Assembly (NCBI GenBank): GCA_030490835.1
Contig: CM059972.1
Coordinates: 16,655,764 to 16,719,763, forward strand
DNA length: 64,000 nucleotides
Source: Annona cherimola
Taxonomy: Eukaryota; Streptophyta; Magnoliopsida; Magnoliales; Annonaceae
Reading direction: 5' to 3'
The notes below the pieces were generated by a model. It saw nothing but the letters and a program-made list of their open reading frames with translations. It did no database searches and was not told where the DNA came from. Below, piece after piece: positions 35,655 to 46,900 of the stretch (positions are counted from its first letter, which is position 1; each line of letters begins with the position of its first letter). A program made the position numbers and the translations under genes.

Positions 35655-38148
35655 CTAGAGAAGAGGAGGGACAATGACAATCTTATGCTCGCATTGGCTG
35701 CAGAGAAAGATCTGTGGGAATTCGTCAGACACCCCAACACACCGAGTGTGCTGCCAAACCTCGCAGATGTCGCACGAAATCATCCTTTCTCCATCATCTT
35801 CCTTAGCCCCACAAGAGCAATCGATCAACCAAACAGCACTGTTACCTCCTTCACAGCTTCGGCCACTTCCCACATCCTCCAAACTACTCCTGCCCCGAAC
35901 CACCACACTATCCCCTGTTCCCACTAGCCCATAGAGCAAATCCTCATCTCCTCGCCCTTCCAATCCCACAACCGATTCCGCCGTGAAGGTCCTCAAACAC
36001 CAATACACTTCTCTGAAACACCTCTCCACTTCCATCTTCAGGTCACCCACCGTGGCGTGGCTGGGCAGGACGATCAGTTCATGCGGCGGTGGGGAAGACT
36101 CGACGACATGATTATGATGATCTCTGATCTGCCACAATGAAATAGTGCACATGATCCTCAGCGGCTCTTCTCCTGCACCACCCTCGTTTTTCCCTGCTGA
36201 GAACATCTCTCCTCTGTAGTCCTTGATGAGGTGCTTCACGTCGAGTACTATCCTCACAGCAGTAGGGACTGCCTCGAGCATCCCCGTCGTGAGTCTCTGC
36301 TCATTCATCATGAGGACGTGCTTGTACAGGCAGTATATGTCTTTCATCAGCTGCGCCCTCGTGACATGCAAGCGAGGAGGAGGATGAGGAATGTTGTTCG
36401 TTTTGGGATCTTCTGATGCAGAAGCTAGCAGGCTCTGAGGGAAGATTGCGGCGGAGGAGACGTCTTCCAAGCAGTACTCCAAGACCTTGGTGACCGGATT
36501 CACGGCGCGGCGCACCACGTAGTTGCCCACCACGTGGTTGCCCAGCGACTTGAGGACGAAATCAAGCAGGCCGGTGTCGCCGATGTACAACCGGGCAGCG
36601 TCCCTAACCTCCTGCCTCGACACCCACCTGAATTCCGCTTTCTTCAGCGCCTCCACGATCACCCAAATGGCCATCTCCACCCGCTTCGAAGACCATCTGC
36701 AGTTGTTGCTGTCTGCGGGCATGATTCCGTGACGTGGGGGATCGGCTGCCTCAGTGCTGGTGAGGCTGTGGAGAGGGATGCGGCCGCGGAGCTCGAGCAT
36801 GAAGTGGAACAGGTGTCCCAGCTTTTGCAGGGAGTGGCCTGACATGGTCTGGTATCGGAGGAGAATTGCGGAGATATCTGGAAGAATTGGGGTGAGCATT
36901 CGCAGCGGGATTGCTTGAAGGGCTTGGATGGCTTTGTGATATGTTTGTTGGGTGACGCCGTAGCTCCCCCTGCCGAATTGGTAGCCCCATCGTCCGAACC
37001 ATGGCTCGCTGTAGCCGATACCGTGGATCAATCTCAGCTCCATCGTTCTCTTCTTTGCTGTGTCGCTCAAGCTCACCTTCCTGCACGTGAATTCATCCAT
37101 TCACCGATTCAAAATTAAAATAGCAGGGGATTAGATTTTGATTGATTGACTAACCATCAAATAACGAGGGGACCATTGGGCGTATATATACCTTGCTCTT
37201 AGGCCTGTGCAGATTCGGTTCCACAAGTCCATGATCTGATGGCCAGTAATGAATTCGGAGCCGCCCTCCATGCCGTTGAGGCAGAGCAAGTGGCCAAAGC
37301 CATTAGAGTGCATGATGGCGTGCATGAGGTGGCCTTGGAGCTCCACGAAATTCTGCTGCTGCTGCACAGGCATTACTGTTGTCGCTTCTGCAGTAGTCAT
37401 GCCCACGCCACGGCTCCCTTGGCAGCCCACAGATATTGCTTCTGCCATTGTCTCTTTTGAAGGCAGAACAAAATGAAATCTCCTATTGCAAATCATGTGG
37501 CGACCCCAACCTATGAAAAGGCAATTAATTCCCTCCACAAGTAATCAAATCATAAGCACTTTCGATTTCTATGTATCATGCTCTCCGATGAATCATGAAA
37601 TGCGTTACCAATTAAGTTCTAGTATTGGCATGGAGTTCAATTTGCAGGGATATTTTCATAGTGTATCGAAATAAACAAGTTTCACCGTGCAAGGATTTGA
37701 CACGGAAGGCCATCATTTCTTTTCTTTTACCAATACAAAAGGTAAAAAATTCTCCTACTTATTACTAACAACATCGACATATGACAGATGATTGATCATC
37801 CATAACATCATCTTTTCACCAACATGAGAACAAACAAGGATTTTTACCTACACATCGACAATGGTGGCAGTGGTGATGGGCGGCAATCTCGATCGGCTCC
37901 TCGACGATGAACAAGGACACATGAACTGGTGGGTGGCGATGAACCTCAAGCCGAAATGACCAGCTCTGCAAACCCCCCAACATGCCCCACTCTGCTCTCC
38001 CATACTCAAGAAGGTCTTGAATGTTTTGTCGAAATGGCCCATCAAAATGAGTGGGGTGACCATGATCACAGAATGTCTTGAATTTGAACACCCTCTCTTC
38101 CCTTTTCCTCTTTTTGCATGCTCCCGATCCTACATTGATCATGCTCAT
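35655..38148 (-). CDS. PHD-finger protein, MALE STERILITY1/MMD1 family
   Basis: Three exons on the minus strand: 38148-37848, 37510-37192 and 37080-35655. All introns are GT-AG and the frame is continuous across 2046 bp (681 aa, within the 670-705 aa I expect for the family). The start MSMINVGSGACKKRKREERV was chosen because the family begins shortly before a basic KKRKR stretch, a likely nuclear signal; an upstream ATG at 38187 is in frame but adds atypical residues. Conserved blocks: FKTFCDHGHPTHFDGPF, WSFRLEVHRHPPV, VEEPI, then HMICNRRFHFVLPS, ITGHQIMDLWNRICTGL and EPWFGRWGYQFGRGSYGVT. A C-terminal PHD finger (about residues 628-672) has the family's CxC start (CSCGAKEDDGERMISC), then CDIC, HTRC and CSQC. 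Founding members are nuclear regulators of tapetum and pollen-mother-cell development; by blocks this looks closer to the At2g01810-type relatives than to MS1 itself. Role here is inferred. Confidence 0.92.
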
Positions 38149-39194
38149 GTCTGTAACCCTGCCAAGCTTCCAATTCCAAAGTATCACCTCCTGCTGGGCC
38201 TACAAAATCGAAAACACATCCTACCTTATTGTGGTTGTATAAGAAAAGAAGGCAGGTTTTGATGCTTGGGCCAATTCACACAGTTAGTGCCTTGAAATAA
38301 AATTGGAGGGAGCCAAAAGCACTTGGGAGTTTTCAAACGGGGTAGAGAGTGTCTTGCTGCAGGCATGATAAGTTTTAAAAACAAAGAGTAATTAGGAGCC
38401 CATGGGCCAGTGTAATAATGGGAGTATTTTCTAATAAATTAATGAAATCATGCTTTTTTGATTCTTTTGTCCGATCAAATGGGGGTGTTCAGATTCATGA
38501 TACATACGTCCAGTTTCTCCTCCATGAATTATATTTGAAAGTTAGAAACATGTGGCCTTTCTTGGCTAACTAACATGGTTGTGTGTGTTATTAATTAACC
38601 AAATGCAAGCTCTTATTATTTTTATTTTTTAAAAATCCTTTTTCTATTTCGATATTTCTAACTTTCTTTGTGGCTTTGAGGAAGATAGCAGCATGACTGG
38701 TTGTGGAATGCTCATTGAACACGTAGAAAGAGTGTCTCATAAACTCTAATAGAAACTAGATAGTTTCAGAAGAATCCTTCTGAACAGGCCCGAGGTTCGA
38801 GTATGAGCTTGTAATCAGAATATCCTAGGCTGCCCAATTGTGGCCCGATTTGGGCACTGACTGTTGGCTATGTGCTAAATTAAATGGATTAGGTGATTGC
38901 TTATTCTTTCTTGATTTTAGGCTCTGTTTGGTAATGGGGTAGAAGGGGATGTGGGGATGGAATATTTTTAAGAAGCTTGAAATTAACATGATATAATAAA
39001 AGTAAAGTAGAAATAAATAAAGTATTTATATAAAAAAATAATTAAATTACAAGAATACAAATAGAAAAAGCTAAGATAGTCAAGTAGTTAAGATATCAAA
39101 TTAAGAGTAGTTTCCTAGCAAGTGGATACATTAGCCATTAAGTAACAAATAAAAGGAATCATTTTGTCATTTTTTTTTTTTACCATTTCTTTTA
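38149..39194. other. Upstream region of the PHD-finger gene
   Basis: No repeat terminus was recognised from 38149 to about 38930. Minus-strand sequence just before the ATG contains 'tttgtag' followed by 'gccc', which could be a leader-intron acceptor. About 38930-39190 is AT-rich. No other gene is seen. Confidence 0.35.
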
Positions 39195-39460
39195 GAGTAT
39201 TTTTGGCAATAAAGAAAAAATGTTAAGCTAAAACTTTTTCAATCTCCATAACTATCATATTTTTTTAATTATTTTTTCATATCTTCCGATACAGCTACTA
39301 TACTTTTTAATCATTTCTACGTAACTAATCATCTATTTTAACTTTATTCTTTTTATTTTTCATCATTATCTTTATTATATTACATTATTTTTTATCAATT
39401 TAAAAACTTTTATACCAAAAATTTTTCATTCAAAAGTTTTATTACTTTCCAAACACACCC
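39195..39460. mobile_element. Degenerate Tourist-like MITE
   Basis: Left GAGTATTTTTGGC, right CCAAACACACCC. Inner landmarks 'catttctacgtaacta' and 'ttttcattcaaaagtttt' are present. More diverged than the 281-bp group. Confidence 0.7.
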
Positions 39461-40514
39461 TTTTAATTGAAGTCTGATTTGACTACTGTAATGACTCCAA
39501 TTTTTACCACCAGTATTTATATTATCTAATTCATTATCTGCTGCTTCTACTATTTTATCTTACGGAATTTTTAAAATTTACCTCCCTGTCTTTTTTGCTA
39601 TTTTGCGTCTTTATCCAAAACTATTGATTTTGTTACAAAAAAGCCTCAATAGTGATCCTTATTGGCAAAAAGACCTCTGCTCCCACCTGCAGCTCTGATA
39701 CGGAGAATCAGGCCTCCGATTTCTCTGGCAAGTCATCTGCTTAATTAGTTCCACGTCTGACGATGATGATGATGAAAAAGAAGGGAGTCCGGATTGATTC
39801 GGTTCAATGGCAATTAGCTTAAAGCAATTTTAACAATGTTATTTACAGTTATATAATCACGATCTGATTATTTATTAGTGTACATAATTAATAAAAGCAT
39901 GTAAAAATTGGGTACCACCTAACGTGTCGATATTCCGATGGCACTGACATGTCTATGTAACTTGCTTTCTATTCTTCAATAATTTTTTAAGATCTAAACT
40001 GTTTATGTTATTAATCTATATGTCTTTGTTTATACCGAAAAGATCTTTGATTGGAAAATTTTATATATATGCCATATATACAGTTTAAAATTTTAATTGT
40101 TATACATTCACTCTCAAAGGATGTTAATTTTCTAAAGTATATACAAGCTTGGATCAATGTTATTTTTGGCATCATATATAAACACATACGGACTAATTGG
40201 TTTAAATATAAAAAAATTTAATAAAAAAACTGATACACTAACATGTCAGTGTATTAATGCTTTTAAAAATTTTAATAGACAAAAGCTGTTGTCACAGAAC
40301 AAATAAAAACCTAATATATTATGGATCAAAATAAATCAAGAAAATATCACATGGTAAACAAAATGATAAAAATAATGAAAAATTAGTCCAAATATCGCGT
40401 GGTAATAATCACGCATGCGGCTCGATCGGAGCTTTTCGGATCAGATCGCCACGTACGGACGCTTCCAAATTGTTCCTCGCGCGCACGTGCCCGAGTGATG
40501 TTTCTACTCACATC
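39461..40514. other. Gene-free stretch 3' of the AKR pseudogene
   Basis: AT-rich. A weak inverted similarity links about 39930-39990 to about 40230-40260 ('gacatgtcagtgt'-type motif), but I could not confirm an element. No coding features were recognised. Confidence 0.3.
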
Positions 40515-41896
40515 GTAACTCACCATCCCAGAGGTCCTCGAGTGTTTTGAATGGAGCGGCACCATCTCTGGTTAACTCAACCGCAAGAACAGTTCTTCCC
40601 GGGGATTCTGCAAAGTTCTCTGTTGGAGGGAACAACTCCAGAAAGTTTCGGATTCAGAAAACATTTTAAGAATACTCGATGACCCTTTATATAATTACAT
40701 GGACTCTCTTTCTCATTCACAGAAAGTTACAGACCTCGATTCTTACAACAGGCCCCTTACCAACATCAATAACAGCGGCCCTAACTGCCGCAACTAACTA
40801 CCCTACCACTTGTTTGTTGTATGTTTCACTGACGCTATCGCTGATCCTATTCGAATCCTTTAGAGATCCAGCTGTTCTTTTAATTCCTTGGGCCTTACTT
40901 GACGCGGACTCCTTGGATGGCGTGGCTGATGCTCCACCTCTCTGTCACATTCATGCATGCAGATCTAGTGCATTAACAGATCTACTGGGCCTTTTGTGGT
41001 GGTTGTTCACTTCTCTTGTATAAAATGTTTAAGGCCATCTACCTATGCGTATATACGGGGTCCATAAAGAGAAAAGGGAAGCATCCATCCCTTGTCACCT
41101 GAGCAACAGTCTTTCGCCCGGCTTGGGCAATATCTAGTTTAGCACATTGCTGTCCAAAACTCGGTTAAAGCCCCATGGCGTCCCGTTGCTGCCCAATGGA
41201 GAGTAGGAACTCACGTGTATCCTCTGCTGCTGCACAACTCCCTCAACTTCTTCTGTTGTCAAACTGGGTTTAGACTCTACCTAACAAACACCATATATGG
41301 CAGTGAAAACTGAGCTCAAATTAATTTAAGGCACGAATTCGCTCATCAGAACTATGTCCGTGAATTGGGTGCTGTTGCCCAACAATGACAAATGAAAGCA
41401 CGGATCGATACATCTTAAAAAATGATGGCATACCTGCTTAATGGCCGGAGGAATTTTCGCAATTGAAAGCAATTCAGTCAGCTTCTTGAAAGAAAAGTTG
41501 CTAACACCAGTGGATTTTGTCAGGCCCAGCCTCTGACACTCTTCCAGTGAGGCTCATGTTGACTTGAAATCCGTGGGTACAAGTTTTCCTTCTTGAAGGG
41601 AAGAGAGCAATTATCATCCCCTAATTTCAAGCTCACAGGTCAATGTATTATGTATGAGAAACTATATCTTGCTTTTGCCCAACATAAGCAAGCTCAAACA
41701 TACAAATCAAGCTATATATGTTCTTCTAGCAAAGACAAATGAAAGCACAGGATGTTGGAGCTTTAAAAATGATGGCACACCTGATTGACGGCAGGAGGAA
41801 TTTTGGCAATCAAAAGCAATTCAGTCAGCTTAATTCTTGCACGAAAAGTTGCTGGCACCAATGGATTCTCTCAGGCCCAGCCTCTGGCACTTTTCG

Positions 41897-41939
41897 AAAG
41901 AGACCCAATTTTTTTTTTTTGACAAATCAATGAGGCCCA
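41897..41939 (-). mobile_element. Tail-only micro-retroposon inside the AKR pseudogene
   Basis: An insert of about 13 T followed by 'gacaaatc' sits between AAAGAGACCCA (41897-41907) and AATGAGGCCCA (41929-41939), which agree at 9 of 11 positions. The second copy of exon 2 (41433-41645) lacks the insert, giving an internal empty-site comparison. Confidence 0.65.
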
Positions 41940-41999
41940 TGTTGGCTTGAAATACATGGGTACAGAGTCTTCCTCGTTGAGAGGAACGTAGTAATTATC

Positions 42000-42396
42000 G
42001 GGCTGCAGTTGTATGCACCCGGGTGCATGGAGCCTCAATGCACTCGGGTGCATACAACCATTTTTTTAATTTTTTTTCGAAATTTTTTTTACAAAATGGT
42101 TAATATAAGTGTATTTAACATATATATCAATTTTTACCAATTTTGGAGATTTTTAGATTTTTTTTTAGATTTTTAAAAATCAGTGGCATTTTTAGTAATT
42201 TAAAATTACTAAAAATGCCACTGATTTTTAAAAATCTAAAAAAATATTTAAAAGTCTCAAAAAATGGTAAATTTTGATATATATGTTAAATACACCTAGA
42301 TTAACAGCTTCATGAAAAAAATTTCAAATTTTTTTTTAAAAAAATAGGTGTAGTACACCCGGGTGCATTGAGTCCGGGTGCATACGATGGCAGTCC
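42000..42396. mobile_element. Hairpin MITE, Mutator type (397 bp), in the AKR pseudogene
   Basis: Exact 9-bp duplication GTAATTATC at 41991-41999 and 42397-42405. The ends carry CCCGGG-centred palindromes (TGCACCCGGGTGCA at the left, ACACCCGGGTGCA at the right). The inner arms share 'ggttaatataagtgtattta' and meet at a perfect inverted pair around 'tcagtggcatttttagtaat'. It splits the exon 2 remnant. Confidence 0.92.
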
Positions 42397-42847
42397 GTAA
42401 TTATCATCCCCCAATTTCAAACTCATAGGCTAATGTATAATGTATGTGATAGAGATTCAGATACTCCAGTCCAAGACTTCTACACCAGCCAATAAAATGT
42501 GAGTATTCATACCATCAATGATGATGGGTTTGCACCTTGCGGTGGACCATAAAGGAAAAAAATTGGGCTACTACATGTTATTCCAATGTTACTTGAGTGT
42601 CTTCCGGAGAGCCGGTTGAACATGTTCGCTATGGTTGTCGCAGATCCAGCGGTTTAATTGATGAAAAGCTCATCTCTCGAACTGATAAGATGGAGTGTCT
42701 CGGCAATGGCTTCACCCAGTGGCTGTTATGACTCGTAAATGGCTGCCGCAGCAAATTATCCGTCTCCCGGCTGCTTGATTGCATGAAGAACAGCTGATTT
42801 CAAGGTTCGAGGTTTCACAATCACCAAATGAATATACTGCTGTGCCC

Positions 42848-42898
42848 AAGACTACGAGGGGTATTATGACCAAAAAAAAAAGACTACGAGGGGTGTTA
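42848..42898 (+). mobile_element. Tail-only micro-retroposon with 19-bp duplication
   Basis: AAGACTACGAGGGGTATTA at 42848-42866 and AAGACTACGAGGGGTGTTA at 42880-42898 (18 of 19 match) flank only 13 inserted bases: 'tgacc' and eight A. It is at the 5' edge of the AKR pseudogene exon 1 remnant. Confidence 0.8.
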
Positions 42899-43905
42899 GC
42901 TGGTTTCTGGAGATCGAGCTAATCAGCTCTTGATCGCTCCCCATTTCTGTCCACTACATTAACTGACTTTTTTGGTGCCAGAAGTTAAAATTTATTGCTT
43001 TACATGTAATTTGGTTGCAAATACAGCGGCACATGTGCACTTGGAAGCGAATTATTTACTTAGTTGGAAATCATTTTTTTTCCGATATAATACTTTTGCA
43101 ATGAAAATTTTCCTTATAAATGACTAGTTGATGCAAATAACAAAATTTGTTGCTTCTAATTATCATATGCAATGACATATCTACAGCTTCTAATGAAGGT
43201 ACAAATTTTATTTTTTGTCGCTGGTAGAATTCTATTAAAAACGGATTGGTGTAGCTGGTGTAACTGGTTTGACTTAGAACCGGTTGCAAGTTGGATTAGG
43301 TGGTTCACCGATTTAAACCGAATTGATCAGAGAAAATCGATCTGGTTTTCATTGCGGTAGCTGGTAGTGATTATCTCACCGTAATTGTGTATAATATTGT
43401 TGTAAGTTTTTGATGCTACTAATATTGATATTCGCTGCAAATAATGGAAGATGAAATTGAGTTTTCTATTAGTGGCCGTGTGTAGTGAGGCTTCCTGAGC
43501 AACATTTGACACCATTTCATGTCTTTATACAGGAAGAATCCAATGATCCAGAATGCTTCCCATTTTCTATTTTTTCTAAGGTTTAATTTCTTGAATAAAT
43601 ATGTCACACCCTTTTGAGCAGTAGTTATTTTCAGATGGCATAATTTAGCTCGTTTCGTAGTAATCACCGATGTGGGAGGAGCAATTTGTCAAATTAAATA
43701 CAAACAACTTGAATCACTAAAGTAGTGTATGATGATAATGTCTTTCTTGTGACTGATGATAAATTTAAATCTACAGATAGCGTAGCTTAAATTCTGATAT
43801 TCTTATCACATGTCCACCAACACCAATTTTCTAGGATCTTCTTTCTGTTTTTTTGGCAATTTTCAGCGATGCATGCATTAAGTTCCGAGCACAGCAGTCC
43901 GCAAG
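42899..43905. other. Spacer between AKR pseudogene and gene A
   Basis: About 1 kb without a recognisable gene. About 43240-43330 has a CCGGTT-type flavour reminiscent of hAT sub-termini, but no ends or duplication were found. The last ~200 bp should contain the 3' UTR and poly(A) site of AKR gene A. Confidence 0.35.
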
Positions 43906-46900
43906 TCACATCTCGCCATCCCAAACGTCCTCAACTGTCTTGAACGGGCCGTCCTTGTGGACGAAAGGAAGACCTAGAGCCCCTCTCCTCTGCGGTATTT
44001 CTTCAATCAACCGCAGCTCTTCTTCGGTGAGAGACCAGTCGAAAATTTCAATGTTCTCCGTCAATCTCTCCTTGTTGAAGCTCTTAACTATCACGCTCAA
44101 ACCTTGCTCGTACACCCACCTCAAAGCAATCTGACCACCCACATACCAAAAACCAATTAAGGTCTGAAACATATATGGGTCATTAATGTTTTTGATAAGA
44201 TTAATTAGGAATTAAAAATGATATTTATTTCATCAAGAAACATTGCAAGATGAAATTCACCTGAGCGAGTGTCTTTCCTTTGGCTAGAGCTATGTCCTTG
44301 AGAACAGAGCAATCCATCACTTGGGGTGTGCCCCACTGCGTCCCTTTCCCACCCAAAGGGGAGAATGCGCTCACATGTATCCCTTTTTCGTCGCAGAACT
44401 CCCTCAGCTGCTTCTGTTGCCAAACCGGGTTTATCTCCACCTAACGGCCCGGTTAAATTCCAGTCAACGCAAACCATCAAGTTAACTAAAGCAAAGGTAA
44501 ACTGGTTACAAAAAAGTAGACCCATATAATCTCTTTAAATCTTTAAAATCTAAGATTTTGATCCTTAATAGAAAATTTAATCCATTCGTTGTATTTAACA
44601 TCATTAGTTTATCTAGAAAATTAAGTTTCATTCTAATCAAGCACGTTTATAGGTCACATTTGTTTAAATATATATATATATATAGTGTGAGGACCAGGTA
44701 TTTTATTCTATTTTTATTATAACTTTTCTCTATTTATGAGGTAACTTATGAACATGCTAGTAAGAATTTTACGATATTAATGGATACATAACATACATGG
44801 ACACGACATTTAGGATATGTATAGTGCATATGTGCATGTATGATTAGCGTTCCATTGATGGGCACTACGACTATTGTTTCCCTCGCAGAGTAGGTACGGG
44901 GTTCGACCTGCCCGGTCAGGTCGCGGGGGTCAAGGGGGCAGCGCCCCCGAAGAAAATTTTAATTATTAAGTCGTATGAGTGGGAGAGTAAATTACTAATT
45001 GCAATTAGACCCGATCCATGTTCCGACCCGACCCGATAGGGATTCAGTAATAAAGGAAGCCCGCGCGCGCTAGGGTTCATTTTTCATCCCGCACCCGGCT
45101 ATCTTCCTTCTTCTTCTCTTTCCGTTCTCTGCGTCTTCTCTTCTTTCCCCACCATTCAGTTCGGGCTAGCCACGGATTCATTCAAGGAAGCTCTACCGAC
45201 TGTTTGAGGATCATCGACTCGAATCGTGGAAGTTCCGAATCTCTCCGTCTAAGTCTGGAGCACTGTTTTTGGGGGAAATTTCGATTCAGGTAAGTAGATG
45301 TCGCCCCTTCTCGATTTAGTGATGAAATTTTATGTTAAACGCGATGTGAGGCTAGAGGGAATGTATAGCTTCTAACGACTCCATGGTATTAGGCGTAGAG
45401 TTCGTAACAGTTAGGGTTCATGGTGAATTTACTTTGAATGCGTGATTTCTATGATGTAAAAGACTTCTTAGCAGTTGTTATATTGTTGGAATGTGACGTG
45501 AATTGATTTGCCCCAATCGAGAGTATGAATTGAAGGTTCTTTCATTTCTCACCTATCATGTGTTTGATAAAATGCTTGTGTGACAGATCTATGTGTTGAA
45601 TCTGAATTGTGTTGATGTTGTATGCGTGGTTTGCGATGTGTTTCATTGTCTGTTATGCATGATGCGTTATCTCAAATAGTTGGTTGTAAGGGTTGTTCAT
45701 GGCCCCTGATTGACATGAGGAGAGGGTTGTTCATGGCCTTTGATGGACATGAGTAGATGATTGGTCGTGTTGTTCAATCTGTGTGTATGGTTATATGCAT
45801 ACGATCTTGGGAGTGGGTATTGGATCCATGTGTATTAGCTTCATCACTATATGAGCATCCATCATTATGCTTATTTTCATTTTGTGCTAACCACTATCTA
45901 CTTACTGGGTCTATTTAGACTCATATCATTTGTTATTGTGCTTTTAGATCGCAGGTCAGAAGGGGAACTTAAGGATGGAACAAGTTGAAGATCAAACAAT
46001 AAGAGACCCTAGCACAATATGTTGATTTCAGTTCTTTTAGACTTGTGCTCTTTTTGATAATCATATATGTAGACAATTACTTAGGCGGATTCGCTTTGAC
46101 AACTATAATGTATTTGGTATTTCAGATTGGATTATAATCCTTGTTGATGCACATATGCATGACTATTATATCTGTTTGTTGTGTAAGGAAAATATGTAAT
46201 GATTTCCTTCTATATGAATGTTCTTATTATATGAAGATGCAAGTATATAAATAGGATTGAATGTTACAGATGGAAATGTTATGAATATCAGGTCATGTAT
46301 TTCATATTACCCCTTGTATGTTATGGGGAGATGCTGCCGAATTTTTCTTAGATTGTGTAGCGCCGTTGATTAGTTATTGAGTATTTTTATGAATGGGGCG
46401 TTACATATAGAGAGAGTTGTTCCGGTGCAGTGTCGCTGCACCAGAACAGCGGTGCAGTGGCCAAAAAATGAGCCCCACATGATCATGAAATCATGATCTA
46501 CTCCACCCATTGTATTTAGAATAATGTATTCTATTACCATACCAATTTTCATCCCAATCAGATATGTATATGGGCCCCATTTGAAAATGGTACAAATCCA
46601 ACGTAATAAAATAGTTTGATGTAAATAACAACTTTAAAGTATCTGATTGGGATGAAAATTGGTATGATAATAGAATACATTATTCTAAATACAATGGGTG
46701 GAGTAGATCATGATTTCATGATCATGTGGGGCCTATTTTTGGGCCACTGCATCGTTGTTTCGGTGTAGTGACGCTGCACTGGAACAACTCTCATATATAT
46801 ATATATATTCACATGTAAATCATGAAAAATACTTAGATCTATTTACACATGTATTAGAATGTAGTAATATTTTATAGAATTATTTATTTACATAGAAATG

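Larger units (their letters stand above)
40515..42872 (-). pseudogene. Aldo-keto reductase pseudogene with duplicated exon 2
   Basis: All four AKR exons can be traced on the minus strand by similarity to genes A and B. Exon 1 remnant is 42872-42591. Exon 2 occurs twice: about 42484-41781 (interrupted by a 397-bp hairpin MITE and a tail-only insertion) and about 41645-41433. Exon 3 remnant is about 41280-41100. Exon 4 survives only as about 40565-40515 (LEDLWDGE-type end). Each exon carries frameshifts or stops and the starting Met region is lost. The duplicated unit (about 345 bp before later insertions) includes intron sequence too ('gacaaatgaaagcac' at both copies). About 40600-41090 is unrelated sequence inserted between exons 3 and 4. 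The order and strand show it was once a full tandem member of the array. Confidence 0.85.
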
